Assembly (NCBI GenBank): GCA_902492895.1
Contig: CABUNG010000021.1
Location: 1 to 45,031, forward strand
Origin: an uncultured Oscillospiraceae bacterium
GTDB lineage: Bacteria > Bacillota > Clostridia > Oscillospirales > Acutalibacteraceae
DNA length: 45,031 nucleotides
Reading direction: 5' to 3'
Part shown: positions 8,411 through 16,674 of the stretch, piece after piece
How the letters are laid out: each line of letters starts with the position of its first letter
How positions within the stretch are numbered: the stretch's first letter is position 1
Program-made: the position numbers and the translations under genes
The notes under the pieces: generated by a model
What the model was told of the DNA's origin: nothing
The model's database searches: none
The model's input: the letters and a program-made list of their open reading frames with translations, nothing else

Positions 8411-8866
8411 ATGATCGCACTGGCATCGGATCACGTAGGAATCGAATTGAAAAAGAAATTGGCGGCTCATCTGGACGCCTTAGGGCTGGCTTACCAGGAC
8501 TTCGGTACATACAGCACAGAGCGCTGCAACTATCCGGAATTCGCTTTTCGCGCCGCCAGGGCGGTGGCTGATGGGGAATGTGAGAAAGGAGTTCTCTGCT
8601 GCGGTACGGGGGTGGGCATCTCCATTTCGGCCAATAAGGTGAAAGGTATCCGCTGCGTTTGTTGCTCCGATCCTTATTCCGCCCTGCTCTCACGGCAGCA
8701 CAACGATACCAATATGCTCGCTATGGGCAGCCGGGTCGTGGGGGCGGATCTGGCTATCATGATCCTGGACCGGTGGCTGGACGGGGTATACGAGGGAGGA
8801 CGACATCAGGTGCGGCTGGATGAAATCAGACAAATAGAAGAAGCTGGACAGATCTCATTAAAATAG
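8411..8866 (+). CDS. rpiB: Ribose/allose-6-phosphate isomerase B
   Basis: 151 residues, very close to the E. coli RpiB length. The ATG at 8411 is chosen because GAGGAGG sits 6-7 nt upstream. Conserved features are ASDHVG at the N terminus, the active-site CGTGVGISISANK with its catalytic Cys, the SRQHNDTN catalytic-His loop, GSRVVG, and YEGGRHQ near the C terminus. The enzyme interconverts aldose and ketose 6-phosphates (ribose-5-P/ribulose-5-P). In E. coli the same protein also isomerises allose-6-P to allulose-6-P and is historically called AlsI. With AlsK and AlsE upstream it completes allose to fructose-6-P. Last gene of the operon, followed by a strong terminator. Confidence 0.9.
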   Translation: MIALASDHVGIELKKKLAAHLDALGLAYQDFGTYSTERCNYPEFAFRAARAVADGECEKGVLCCGTGVGISISANKVKGIRCVCCSDPYSALLSRQHNDTNMLAMGSRVVGADLAIMILDRWLDGVYEGGRHQVRLDEIRQIEEAGQISLK

Positions 8867-8936
8867 CCGCCGTTATGGCAATATTCGGCGCAGTTGTTCT
8901 GTCATCCAAAGAGACAAACAAAGAAAAGAACGGGCA

Positions 8937-8970
8937 AAGGGAGACACTTCGTAAAGAAGCTGTCTCCCTT
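8937..8970 (+). terminator. Terminator of the dehydrogenase-alsK-alsE-rpiB operon
   Basis: AAGGGAGACA (8937-8946) pairs with TGTCTCCCTT (8961-8970), with an inner CTTC/GAAG extension, followed by AGTTTTTTG. Classic Rho-independent form. Confidence 0.9.
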
Positions 8971-9029
8971 AGTTTTTTGTAGTCAGTCAGAATGATTGGA
9001 TTGCGGGTAGAAATTTTTTCTTTCCCCCC

Positions 9030-9076
9030 TTGACAGTGACAATAATCCGTGCTATATTACCTAATATAGTTAGTAA
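9030..9076 (+). promoter_or_regulatory. marR promoter with probable MarR operator
   Basis: TTGACA (9030-9035), a 17-bp spacer and TATATT (9053-9058). An imperfect palindrome, TTACCTAA...TTAGTAA (9057-9076), overlaps the -10 end and the start site. This is a usual position for MarR autorepression. Confidence 0.75.
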
Positions 9077-9097
9077 TTTTGAAAGGTACGGTAATAC

Positions 9098-9523
9098 ATG
9101 GACTACACGGAATTAGCAATACAACTTATAGATATGCGTGCCGCCGCACCGCATATCAAGATGGAGCGAACCATGTCCCAATTGGCAAGGGGCGAGATTT
9201 TAGCGTTAAATTATCTGGCGGCAAACGGAAACCGGGCATATCCCAAAGATATGAGCAAGGCGCTTATGCTGACCACGGCGAGAGTTGCAGCCATGCTGAA
9301 ATCCTTAGAGGGACAGGATGTGATTACACGAACCCCTGACCCCTCAGACAGCCGGCAGGTCAGTGTCTGCCTGACGGAAAAAGGCATCGCCTTGGTCGAA
9401 GAGCGCCGAACCGCGATGATTCGTTCAGTGGCAAAAATGCTGGAGGCTTTAGGCGAAGAGGATGCAAAAGCCTATGTCCGCATCCAGTCAAAGCTGGTCG
9501 AGTTAGGCGATATTTGGAGGTGA
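9098..9523 (+). CDS. MarR-family transcriptional repressor
   Basis: 141 residues; ATG preceded by GAAAGG. Winged-helix DNA-binding protein with a helix-turn-helix at about residues 45-75 (YPKDMSKALMLTTARVAAMLKSLE) and the wing at about 78-95 containing TRTPDPSDSRQVSVCLTEKG, the MarR D-x-R signature. Such regulators are usually inactivated by phenolic or toxic ligands. It precedes an ABC exporter on the same strand, so it most likely represses itself and the exporter. A terminator-like hairpin lies between the two, suggesting reduced expression of the downstream genes. Confidence 0.88.
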   Translation: MDYTELAIQLIDMRAAAPHIKMERTMSQLARGEILALNYLAANGNRAYPKDMSKALMLTTARVAAMLKSLEGQDVITRTPDPSDSRQVSVCLTEKGIALVEERRTAMIRSVAKMLEALGEEDAKAYVRIQSKLVELGDIWR

Positions 9524-9593
9524 CGGTCTTTGTAAAATGTAGGTCGGGTCGGAACAACAAAATAGCCGAGGCACTATAGATTACTATAGGGAT

Positions 9594-9624
9594 AAGTCCT
9601 ATGCGAGCAATTCGCATAGGACTT
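9594..9624 (+). terminator. Intra-operon terminator or attenuator between marR and the ABC exporter
   Basis: Perfect 13-bp stem: AAGTCCTATGCGA (9594-9606), loop GCAAT, TCGCATAGGACTT (9612-9624), then AAATTTTTTT. The exporter's AGGAGG begins only about 10 nt later and no promoter is evident after the hairpin. Partial readthrough or conditional attenuation would therefore set exporter expression. Confidence 0.8.
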
Positions 9625-9647
9625 AAATTTTTTTAGGAGGTAACAAC

Positions 9648-10565
9648 ATGAATCCAATTATACAAGTGGAGCATTTCTCGAAAAAGTACGGGGATTTTAC
9701 GGCGGTGGACGACATTTCCTTCACCGTAGACGAGGGCAGTATTTTTGCTTTCCTTGGTCCCAACGGTGCGGGCAAAAGCACGACGATCAATACCCTGTGT
9801 ACGATCCTTGACAAAACGGAGGGAACTCTGACAATCAACGGCCATGATGTTGATAAGGAGCGCAATTTAGTGCGCAAAGACATCGGGATCGTTTTTCAGG
9901 ATTCCACACTCGACGCACAAATGACCGTGGAAGAAAACCTGAAATACCATTGCAGCTTCTACAAGGTTCCGAAAAACGAGGTACGGGAACGCATCGACTT
10001 TGCCCTTGATCTGGTGGAGCTTACGGAATGGAAGCGGGCGGCGGTGGGCAGTCTGTCCGGCGGTATGAAACGGCGGGCTGAGATTGCCAGAGGATTGGTA
10101 CACGACCCCAAGGTTTTATTTCTGGACGAACCCACTACCGGTCTTGACCCGCAGACCAGAGCCAATGTGTGGGAATATATCCAGCGGCTTCAAAAGCAGA
10201 AAAACATGACGATCTTTCTGACCACCCACTATATGGACGAGGCAGAGGTCTGTTCAAAAATTGTCATTATGGATCACGGAAAAATCGTTGCTCACGATAC
10301 GCCGGAGAACCTAAAGCACCTATATACGGGAACAGAGGTCGATGTTATCTGCACCCAGCCCGAACCGTTGGAAGCAGCATTGCAGGAACGGGAGGTTTCC
10401 TATCGGAAAGATGGGAACAAGCTGATGTTCCATACAAAGAAAGCCCCTGCCGCTCTGGAAATTCTATCCGCACACAGGGGCGAAATAAGAGATTTTGAAG
10501 TGAAAAACGGAACGCTGAACGAAGTGTTCCTTGCGATTACAGGAAAGGAGATTCGAGAAGGATGA
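9648..10565 (+). CDS. ABC exporter ATP-binding protein (DrrA/multidrug type)
   Basis: 305 residues; ATG with GGAGG 7 nt upstream. Cytoplasmic ATPase of an ABC-2 exporter. Walker A GPNGAGKSTT lies at 37-46, the Q-loop in GIVFQDSTLD, the signature LSGGMKRR near 134-141, Walker B LFLDEPTTGLDP near 153-164, and the switch His in TTHYMDEA. After about residue 220 comes the short C-terminal domain found in DrrA/CcmA-type proteins. The stop overlaps the permease start (ATGA). With a MarR repressor upstream it probably exports a toxic or antimicrobial compound. Substrate unknown. Confidence 0.92.
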   Translation: MNPIIQVEHFSKKYGDFTAVDDISFTVDEGSIFAFLGPNGAGKSTTINTLCTILDKTEGTLTINGHDVDKERNLVRKDIGIVFQDSTLDAQMTVEENLKYHCSFYKVPKNEVRERIDFALDLVELTEWKRAAVGSLSGGMKRRAEIARGLVHDPKVLFLDEPTTGLDPQTRANVWEYIQRLQKQKNMTIFLTTHYMDEAEVCSKIVIMDHGKIVAHDTPENLKHLYTGTEVDVICTQPEPLEAALQEREVSYRKDGNKLMFHTKKAPAALEILSAHRGEIRDFEVKNGTLNEVFLAITGKEIREG

Positions 10566-11410
10566 ACCCAATTACAGCGATTGTACAAAGAAATTTACTG
10601 AATTATATCAGGAGTAAGGGACGGGTATTTGGCTCACTCTTTATGTCCATGTTTATGCTGGTGATGTTTTCGTTTCTGATGAAATCTTCCATGAGCGGCC
10701 TTGACGCGCCCATGCCTTACCTGATTTCCGGCGTGATCATCATGAGCGTGTTTCAGGTCAGCGTGAACAATTCCTCTGATATCCTGTCCGACATTTCCAG
10801 CGGATATATGAAAGAGGTTTTGGTTGCGCCCATCGCACGGACGCAGATTTCTATGGGACACATTCTGTCGGGGGCAGTCATCGCCACACTGCAAGGCGTT
10901 GTTACTATGATCTGCGGCATCGTGCTCGGACTACGGGTGGGCGTCCTGCAAATCCTGCTTCTGACTGCGGTGATGTTGGTTTCCGCGATGGCATTCAGCG
11001 CCATCGGTCTGTTTCTGGCGACCGTTTCACGGAACTCCCCCGCCTTTCAGACCATCAGCTCCATGATTATGATGCCACTGACCTTTGTTTCCGGTGCATA
11101 TATCCCTACCACCATCATACCCGGTTTTCTCCTGCCCATCGTCTACCTGAATCCGCTGACCTATACGACCTCGATTTTCCGTTCTATCGCTTTGGAGGCG
11201 CACACGCTGACCACAGAGGAGCTAATCGAACAGGGTATGGCGTTTTCTATTGGCGGATTTGTCATCACGCCACTGATAGGGCTGGTGATTACAATTTTGA
11301 TCGGCGCCTTTTTCTTTGTGCTGTGCGTCCGTAAATTTAACCGTGCGGACTTCTCCACCATCAAGGTCGCCGCAGGGATGCGGGGTGGCGGCGCTCCGGC
11401 GAGGAGGTAA
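10562..11410 (+). CDS. ABC-2 type exporter permease
   Basis: 282 residues, translationally coupled to the ATPase by ATGA. Integral membrane protein with about six hydrophobic segments. The first follows the cytoplasmic N terminus (VFGSLFMSMFMLVMFSFLM). The conserved ABC-2 middle includes MPLTFVSGAYIPTTIIPGFL and LNPLTYTTSIFRSIALE, a typical DrrB-like motif between the fifth and sixth helices. The basic C terminus is cytoplasmic. It forms the pore of the exporter, two copies with two ATPases. Confidence 0.9.
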   Translation: MNPITAIVQRNLLNYIRSKGRVFGSLFMSMFMLVMFSFLMKSSMSGLDAPMPYLISGVIIMSVFQVSVNNSSDILSDISSGYMKEVLVAPIARTQISMGHILSGAVIATLQGVVTMICGIVLGLRVGVLQILLLTAVMLVSAMAFSAIGLFLATVSRNSPAFQTISSMIMMPLTFVSGAYIPTTIIPGFLLPIVYLNPLTYTTSIFRSIALEAHTLTTEELIEQGMAFSIGGFVITPLIGLVITILIGAFFFVLCVRKFNRADFSTIKVAAGMRGGGAPARR

Positions 11411-11631
11411 CTTGTAGAAATTCCAGCTAATGAATGCTTTAATAGTTGTGGCATTTATAATGTCACAGTGGTAATATCCTTTTCTACATAAAATTTTTAA
11501 ATTATTTCAAAATATAAGGAAAGGCAAAGAATATATGGCGATGTAGGAATGACATTTAGGTGAAACGACATATAGAAAACTGCTGTCCATAGGAATAGCG
11601 AGCATCGGATTTCGATACCGAAACCCATAAT
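11411..11631. other. AT-rich stretch without a gene
   Basis: Between the exporter stop and its terminator there is no coding frame with a ribosome binding site and no recognisable RNA. Poly-A/T runs at 11480-11520 are the only notable feature. Confidence 0.4.
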
Positions 11632-11665
11632 AGAAGTCCGTACCCTGCAAAGGGTACGGACTTCT
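11632..11665 (+). terminator. Terminator downstream of the ABC exporter
   Basis: Perfect 14-bp stem, AGAAGTCCGTACCC (11632-11645) against GGGTACGGACTTCT (11652-11665), loop TGCAAA, followed by TTAGTTT. It lies about 220 bp after the permease stop. Confidence 0.8.
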
Positions 11666-11748
11666 TTAGTTTATGCATTTTCCAGGTACCTTCCTTATGG
11701 AGGGTGCCCCAAAGCTCGTTCTTTTCTTTGCATAAGCGCCATGAAACG

Positions 11749-11779
11749 AAACAGGCAGGGCTAAAAGCCCTGCCTGTTT
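11749..11779 (-). terminator. Terminator of the leftward glycan-transport operon
   Basis: Perfect 14-bp stem (11749-11762 with 11766-11779), AAACAGGCAGGGCT paired around AAA. It stands 15 bp past the stop of the solute-binding lipoprotein gene and has U-rich flanks on both strands. Confidence 0.85.
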
Positions 11780-11793
11780 TGACATATCCAGCA

Positions 11794-13521
11794 TTACGGA
11801 TTGCCCCATTTGGCCGTGCCGAACCGCTCGACATTGGATTTGTACTGATTGGTCCAATAGTCGACTAGGGTTTGGTAGCCGGGTGTCGCTTGAATATCGG
11901 CCTGCATCTGCCGGACGATGGCGGCGGATTCCTCCGCCGAACTAGCGGTGATAGCCAGCGCGGTTTCCCGTACTCCGATGCTGCGCACCGAGGTCAGCGC
12001 GATGCCGGCTTCCGAATCGCCGACCGGCTCCATGTTATAGACCTCGCAGGTGCTGTCATAGGAGTAGGGATAGGAATTCGGAACGTCGTATTCCAGCCGG
12101 TAGCCTTCAAATCCGCGGTCCTCTTTGAGGGGCAGGCAGACCAGCGCGTAATAGTCGCCGAGGCCGGTCAGCTTATTGTAGGCGTTGATGTCGCCCTTCT
12201 GCGCCTCGAGCACCTCCGCGCTGGAGGAGACGACGCCGTCTTTTACGACATAATGCTCGCCCGGGTTGCCCTTATAGAGCTGCAGGCTGCCGGCGGGAGA
12301 ATAGCCGTACCGGATCAAACGCAGGGCCGCTTCCGGATCCTTGCAGGATTTCGGAATCAGGGTGATGGACTCGCCGCCCATGGTGCTGCTTCCGGCAAAG
12401 GAGAAGGGCTTTCCGGTGGCGGACATCGGGGGGATCGCCACGAACACGCTGTCGGGATTCTGGGCTTTGAGAAGCGCGTTGGCCTGATCGCAGACATGCC
12501 AGACATAGGGGCACATAAAGGCGTTGGTCGCCATGCTTTCGGTCTGCTGCTGGGTGTCCTTGACAAAAAACTCCGGATCCAGCAGCCCTTCGCGGTAGAG
12601 CTTGTTCATGAAAGCAATAAAGGCGGGATAGTTGGGATCGAGATAGCGGGTGGTCACGGTGCCGGAGGCATTATCGATGCTGATGTACTGCTTGAGTCCG
12701 AACGAATACCCAAGAGTGAGAAGCGTGCCGTCGCCGCCGTTGCCGTAACCCAGCAGCCCGACGGAATCCTTCCCGCCGAGGGTGGGGTAGGTCTGCTTGA
12801 AGAGCTTGAGAGTGTTGTACAGATCGTCGGGCGTGGAGATGGAGGGCTTGCCGAGAGCCTCCCAGATATCGTGCCGCACGTTGTACGCCTGGTTGCCCAG
12901 ATCGTAGGGAGTTCCGCTTTCATATTTCCATTCGGGCACCGTCAGACCGAGAACGCCCCACCATTTGCCGTCGTCGTAGGTGCCGGTCCGCTTGACCGGT
13001 TCAGGAACCTCGTCGAGGAATCCGGGCTCGTATTTGGCGACCAGCTCATCCATCGTATAGACATAGCCGCCGTCGATCAAGGTGCGCACCAGCGGATGGT
13101 TCGGGTCGAGAGTCATCATGTCCGGGAAATCGCTGGTCGCCATCATCAGATTGACGGCCTCCATGTCGCTTCCCATAGGGATCTGCGCCTTGACGTCGAC
13201 GCCGGTGATCTCTTTGACGGCCTTGAGGGTGGAGTACTTGTCAAAAGATTCGTTGCACTTTTTCCAAGAGAACTGAAACCACCAATCCAGCTTGGCCTCC
13301 CGGCCCAGATACCATTTTTCGTGTTCGTCCTGCACATATTCGTCAAACGGGAAATTCGCATCGACCAAACTGAGCACATCCCAGGAGACCTGTTTGGTAA
13401 ACGCGGCGGGATCCCGTTTGTCGGCCGACGTCTGAGGCGGATCCGGCGTCTTTTTTCCGGAACAGCCTGCAAGCGAGGCGAGCAGAATGAGAGCGAGCGC
13501 CGCGGACAACGCCTTTTTCAT
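11794..13521 (-). CDS. Carbohydrate ABC transporter solute-binding lipoprotein (LplA-like)
   Basis: 575 residues with a lipoprotein signal peptide ending in LAGC (Cys about 20), so it is anchored outside the membrane. Large extracellular solute-binding protein of the CUT1 LplA class used by Firmicutes for oligosaccharides. The typical MATSDFPDMM stretch (about 125) and aromatic-rich binding region (DWWFQFSWKKC, KWWGVLGL, PYVWHVCDQAN) are visible. AAAGGGA precedes the ATG. It is the last gene of the leftward operon and lies 41 bp after the permease pair. No ATPase is encoded nearby, as usual for this class, which shares an MsmX-type ATPase from elsewhere. Substrate inferred from context: a fucosylated oligosaccharide. 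Confidence 0.9.
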   Translation of the reverse strand: MKKALSAALALILLASLAGCSGKKTPDPPQTSADKRDPAAFTKQVSWDVLSLVDANFPFDEYVQDEHEKWYLGREAKLDWWFQFSWKKCNESFDKYSTLKAVKEITGVDVKAQIPMGSDMEAVNLMMATSDFPDMMTLDPNHPLVRTLIDGGYVYTMDELVAKYEPGFLDEVPEPVKRTGTYDDGKWWGVLGLTVPEWKYESGTPYDLGNQAYNVRHDIWEALGKPSISTPDDLYNTLKLFKQTYPTLGGKDSVGLLGYGNGGDGTLLTLGYSFGLKQYISIDNASGTVTTRYLDPNYPAFIAFMNKLYREGLLDPEFFVKDTQQQTESMATNAFMCPYVWHVCDQANALLKAQNPDSVFVAIPPMSATGKPFSFAGSSTMGGESITLIPKSCKDPEAALRLIRYGYSPAGSLQLYKGNPGEHYVVKDGVVSSSAEVLEAQKGDINAYNKLTGLGDYYALVCLPLKEDRGFEGYRLEYDVPNSYPYSYDSTCEVYNMEPVGDSEAGIALTSVRSIGVRETALAITASSAEESAAIVRQMQADIQATPGYQTLVDYWTNQYKSNVERFGTAKWGNP

Positions 13522-13562
13522 AAGTTATCGTCCCTTTCTCTGCATAATGAGTCGTATAAGGG

Positions 13563-14444
13563 TCATTCTTTGATCGCGCCGAGCATGAAGCCCTTGACAA
13601 AATACCGCTGAAAAAACGGGTAGATGAAGATGATGGGTCCGATGGCGACGACCAGGGTGGCCAGCTGGATGGAATAGGGCGTGACATACCCAGCTTGATA
13701 GGCGCTGCTGGAGGATCCGATTGAGGCGGCTCCCTGGGCGCTCATCACGATTTTCTGCAGCAGCATTTGCAGGGGATAGAGTTTTTCGTTGCGGATATAA
13801 ATATAGGCGTCAAACCAGGAGTTCCACTGCCCGACAGCCGTCATCAGCGCGATGGTGGCGATGACCGGCTTGGAGTTGGGGAGTACGATCTGGAAAAAGA
13901 CGCGCAGGTCGTTCGCACCGTCGATGCGTGCCGCTTCCTCCAGAGACGGGGGGAGCGTCACGAAAAAGGATTTGATGATGAGCATATCCATGATCCCGTA
14001 GAGGTTCGGGATGATGTACACCCAAAAACTGTCCATGAAGCCCAGGTTCCGCAGATTGATGACGCTCGGGATCAGGCCGCCTCCGAAAAACATGGTGATG
14101 ATGCAGAGGGTCAGATAGAACTTGCGGAACATCAGCTGCTTTTTGGAGAGGGCGTAGGCAAAGGTCGCGGTGCACAGCACATGGGTGACCGTCCCGATCA
14201 GGGTACGGGCGATCGTCACGCCATAGGCGGTGAAGATCTTGTTGTCCTGGAAAACGGTTTTATAGTTTTCCAGGGTGAATTTCCGCGGCCAGAGGTAGAT
14301 GCCCCCGAGCGTCGTATCGCGGGCGTCATTGAAGGACAGCGCCAGCACGTTTAAGAACGGATAGATGAAGAGGATGGCCAGAAGCCCCATCAGGGCATAG
14401 AGGAAAATGTCGAAAACAAGCTCCCCTTTGGTTCGCTTAAACAT
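13563..14444 (-). CDS. Sugar ABC transporter permease (YtcP-like)
   Basis: 293 residues; GGGAGG 6 nt before the ATG. Inner-membrane subunit with six predicted helices, the first at about residues 12-34. The EAA loop near residues 185-205 reads EEAARIDGANDLRVFFQIVLP, the ATPase contact of CUT1 permeases. The C terminus ends GFMLGAIKE, a strong signature of the YtcP/LplC group. It partners the LplB-type permease 12 bp upstream and the solute-binding lipoprotein downstream. Confidence 0.93.
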   Translation of the reverse strand: MFKRTKGELVFDIFLYALMGLLAILFIYPFLNVLALSFNDARDTTLGGIYLWPRKFTLENYKTVFQDNKIFTAYGVTIARTLIGTVTHVLCTATFAYALSKKQLMFRKFYLTLCIITMFFGGGLIPSVINLRNLGFMDSFWVYIIPNLYGIMDMLIIKSFFVTLPPSLEEAARIDGANDLRVFFQIVLPNSKPVIATIALMTAVGQWNSWFDAYIYIRNEKLYPLQMLLQKIVMSAQGAASIGSSSSAYQAGYVTPYSIQLATLVVAIGPIIFIYPFFQRYFVKGFMLGAIKE

Positions 14445-14456
14445 CGTGCACCTCCC

Positions 14457-15422
14457 TTAAAAAATGCCCTGTTCGCCGTCGGAGAGCTTCCGGGCCACCG
14501 CGTTGGAGATAAACAGCAGTACGAAAGCGATGATCGAGCGGGACAGGCTGATGGCCGTGGCGAACGAATAGCGGCCGGTCTGAAGGCCGACCGAATACAC
14601 ATAGGTGTCGATGGTCGTGGCGACCGAGGAGACCTGCGCGTTGAGCATCAGCAGGTGCTGATCGAAGTTGCTGCCCAGAATGCCGGAGACATTGAGCATC
14701 AGCATGATGGTGACGGTCGGCATGATGGAAGGCAGAGTGATACGCAGCGCCCGCTGCAGGCGGCTGGCTCCTTCGAGATACGCGGATTCGTACATATCCT
14801 GGGAAATGCCGGATATGGCGGCTATGTACAGAATGGAGCCCCATCCGACGCCTTTCCAGAGATCGGAAACCACGGCGATAAAGCGGAAATAATCCGCCTC
14901 AGTCAGAAAGGAGACGCGCTGGTCCGTAATCCCCAGGGTCAGGAACAAATCGTTGATCGGACCGTCCATGCCGAGGAGGGTTTTCATGATGCCCACCATT
15001 ACCACCCAGGACAGGAAGAAGGGCAGATAGGAGACCGACTGCACAAATTTTTTGTATCGGAATGCACGGATCTCGTTTAGGAGCAGCGCAAAAAGGATAG
15101 GGGCCGGGAAGCAGACCAGCAGCTTGTATAGGCTGATGATCAGTGTGTTTTTAATGGATTCCAGCGCGAAGCGGTCGGCGAAAAAGGCGCGGAAATGCTT
15201 GAGCCCCACCCATGCGCCGTCCAGGAACCCGCTGCCGGGTTTGTAGTCCTTGAATGCGATGACGATGCCGTACATAGGGACATAGCAGAAGATGATCAGC
15301 CAGATGATGCCGGGAATTACCATCAGCTGAAGCCATCTCTGCGAAAAGAGGGTTCGTGCGCCTTTCAGAAATCGGCCGCGGAGGGTTTCCGGCCTCGCAA
15401 GAGAATTGGTTGCCATTGACAT
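14457..15422 (-). CDS. Sugar ABC transporter permease (LplB-like)
   Basis: 321 residues. The frame is open much further upstream, but the ATG at 15422 is chosen because AGGAAG lies 8 nt before it and the family's N terminus starts here. Helix 1 (LMVIPGIIWLIIFCYVPMYGIVIAF) is the usual LplB opening, followed by KDYKPG. The EAA loop reads MYESAYLEGASRLQRALRITLP. The C terminus ends in KLSDGEQGIF, typical of LplB. It forms the heterodimeric channel with the YtcP-like subunit. An unusual 305-bp spacer rich in repeats separates it from the preceding lipoprotein gene. Confidence 0.92.
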   Translation of the reverse strand: MSMATNSLARPETLRGRFLKGARTLFSQRWLQLMVIPGIIWLIIFCYVPMYGIVIAFKDYKPGSGFLDGAWVGLKHFRAFFADRFALESIKNTLIISLYKLLVCFPAPILFALLLNEIRAFRYKKFVQSVSYLPFFLSWVVMVGIMKTLLGMDGPINDLFLTLGITDQRVSFLTEADYFRFIAVVSDLWKGVGWGSILYIAAISGISQDMYESAYLEGASRLQRALRITLPSIMPTVTIMLMLNVSGILGSNFDQHLLMLNAQVSSVATTIDTYVYSVGLQTGRYSFATAISLSRSIIAFVLLFISNAVARKLSDGEQGIF

Positions 15423-15494
15423 CGAACACACTTCCTTATGTGTCAGGGTGACAGGACCAGACCAGTGACGGAATGGTATACGAATGGGATATGG

Positions 15495-15537
15495 GTCTGT
15501 GCCTCCAAATATCCTCCGGATATTTGGAGGCACAGAC
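15495..15537 (-). repeat. Perfect 20-bp stem-loop inside the operon
   Basis: Bases 15495-15514 and 15518-15537 are perfectly complementary around a 3-nt loop (TCC). There is no U tract on either side, so it does not look like a terminator. It stands 70 bp upstream of the LplB-like start, where it could protect or define the end of a processed mRNA and so set different levels of permeases and upstream lipoproteins. Confidence 0.75.
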
Positions 15538-15560
15538 AGGACAGAGGACCAATGTATTAG

Positions 15561-15738
15561 ATTACCCCAGGCCATTCGAGCGAGGCTCGAATGAGCGGCG
15601 GCCGAGTGGGGGAAACGCGGGTGTACCAGAACGTTAGGACTCGGTCTGGACGATATTACCCCAGGCCATTCGAGCGAGGCTCGAATGAGCGGCGGCCGAG
15701 TGGGGGAAACGTGAATGTGCCAGAACGTTAGGACTCGG
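15561..15738 (-). repeat. Tandem direct repeat, 94-bp period, with internal hairpin
   Basis: Two near-identical copies of 84 bp (15561-15644 and 15655-15738) separated by 10 bp. Each contains the palindrome CATTCGAGC-gag-GCTCGAATG. Copy 2 covers the last codons and stop of the small lipoprotein gene; copy 1 repeats that 3' end outside the gene. The few differences cluster in GCGGGTGTAC versus GTGAATGTGC. This looks like a local tandem duplication of a gene end plus its 3' hairpin, or a REP-like unit. Confidence 0.85.
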
Positions 15739-16609
15739 CCCCGTTCGTAATATAGAAATTGTCGATGCCGATGGTGGTTTTGCCGATGATATTGAAATAG
15801 ACGCGGATGTAGTTGATGGCGTTGTAATCGGGTTTGCCGCCGACTTCCTTGAAGGCGGAGAAGGGGATCTCCAAGTCGTTCCACCCCTTTTTCAGCTTGA
15901 TATTGGAACCAAATTCGCCGTAGCTGAGCTCATTCTGATCACCGGTGCCGCTGCTGGTGAACTCGATTTGGCCGCCGACAATGTTCTCCGGATTGTCGTG
16001 CACATACACCGAGATATGGACGCTGCCCTTCTCCAGATAGGACTGAAGCTTGATCATGATGGTGATCTCGTTACGGAACACGATGGAGCCCCAGGTGGTT
16101 GGATCGCCGGTTTCGGTGATTTCAAAATATCCGGATCCTTCGCGGGGCGTGGTGGACTTGCCGAGCGTCATGGGCGGGAAGCCTTCCCAACCGGTATCGA
16201 GAGAATCGCAGTTGGTCATCCATTTAAGGGGCGGCCACTCGTTTTCCCACTGGGCCGTCAGGGTGACATTGCCGGTGACCGTCAGTTTGTCGCCCGGTTT
16301 ATAGACGTTGGTGCCGTCGCTCCAGCCGGTGAAGAGATGATCCTCTTTTTTGAAGGCGTTGTCCGACAGGGTGACGCTCTCGCCGGACTCAATACCCTTT
16401 TTGGAGGGAACGACGCCGGACGCGCCTTCGCCGCCCTCATAGGTCACGGTAAAGGTCTCTTTCTTCTCGGACGAGGAGGCCGATGAGGTGCCGGGGGTCT
16501 GAGATCCGCCGCCGGACGAGGCGGGGGTGGCGGAATCTTTGCAGGAGGTCAGACAGGAAACGCCGATCGCCGCTGCGATCAGGAGGGGAAGAATCTGTTT
16601 TTTTGCCAT
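15728..16609 (-). CDS. Small glycan-binding lipoprotein: InlB-type repeat plus unnamed beta module
   Basis: 293 residues from the ATG at 16609, with AAAGGA about 10 nt upstream. Lipoprotein signal with Cys in CLTSCKDS (about 22), then a Ser/Gly/Thr-rich linker. Residues about 50-115 form one InlB/Listeria-Bacteroides repeat (FTVTYEGGEGASG... FTGWSDGTNVY... TLTAQW). Residues about 165-290 form the module shared with the two neighbouring extracellular proteins: VHISVYVHDNPENIVGGQIEFTSSG, KKGWNDLEIPFSAF, NYIRVYFNIIGKTTIGIDNFYI. There is no catalytic domain. It probably keeps glycan at the cell surface close to the transporter. Role inferred from architecture and operon, not from a named family. 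Confidence 0.7.
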   Translation of the reverse strand: MAKKQILPLLIAAAIGVSCLTSCKDSATPASSGGGSQTPGTSSASSSEKKETFTVTYEGGEGASGVVPSKKGIESGESVTLSDNAFKKEDHLFTGWSDGTNVYKPGDKLTVTGNVTLTAQWENEWPPLKWMTNCDSLDTGWEGFPPMTLGKSTTPREGSGYFEITETGDPTTWGSIVFRNEITIMIKLQSYLEKGSVHISVYVHDNPENIVGGQIEFTSSGTGDQNELSYGEFGSNIKLKKGWNDLEIPFSAFKEVGGKPDYNAINYIRVYFNIIGKTTIGIDNFYITNGAES

Positions 16610-16674
16610 TACCGACAGTCCTTTCTTGGTTTCAGCCGTCTTTAACGGCTGTCGTATTGGTTTTACCGGAAAGT

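Noticed and set aside
11872..13611. Long plus-strand open frame (579 codons)
   Set aside because: Fully antisense to the well-supported solute-binding lipoprotein gene; low-complexity composition, no ribosome binding site. A shadow of GC-rich codon bias.
15561..15738. Possible CRISPR array
   Set aside because: Only two copies of an 84-bp repeat with a 10-bp gap, and one copy overlaps a gene end. No spacers, no cas genes.
15423..15884. N-terminal extension of the LplB-like permease
   Set aside because: The frame stays open, but it runs through the tandem repeats and into the preceding gene, has no homology to permeases, and a good ribosome binding site precedes the ATG at 15422.
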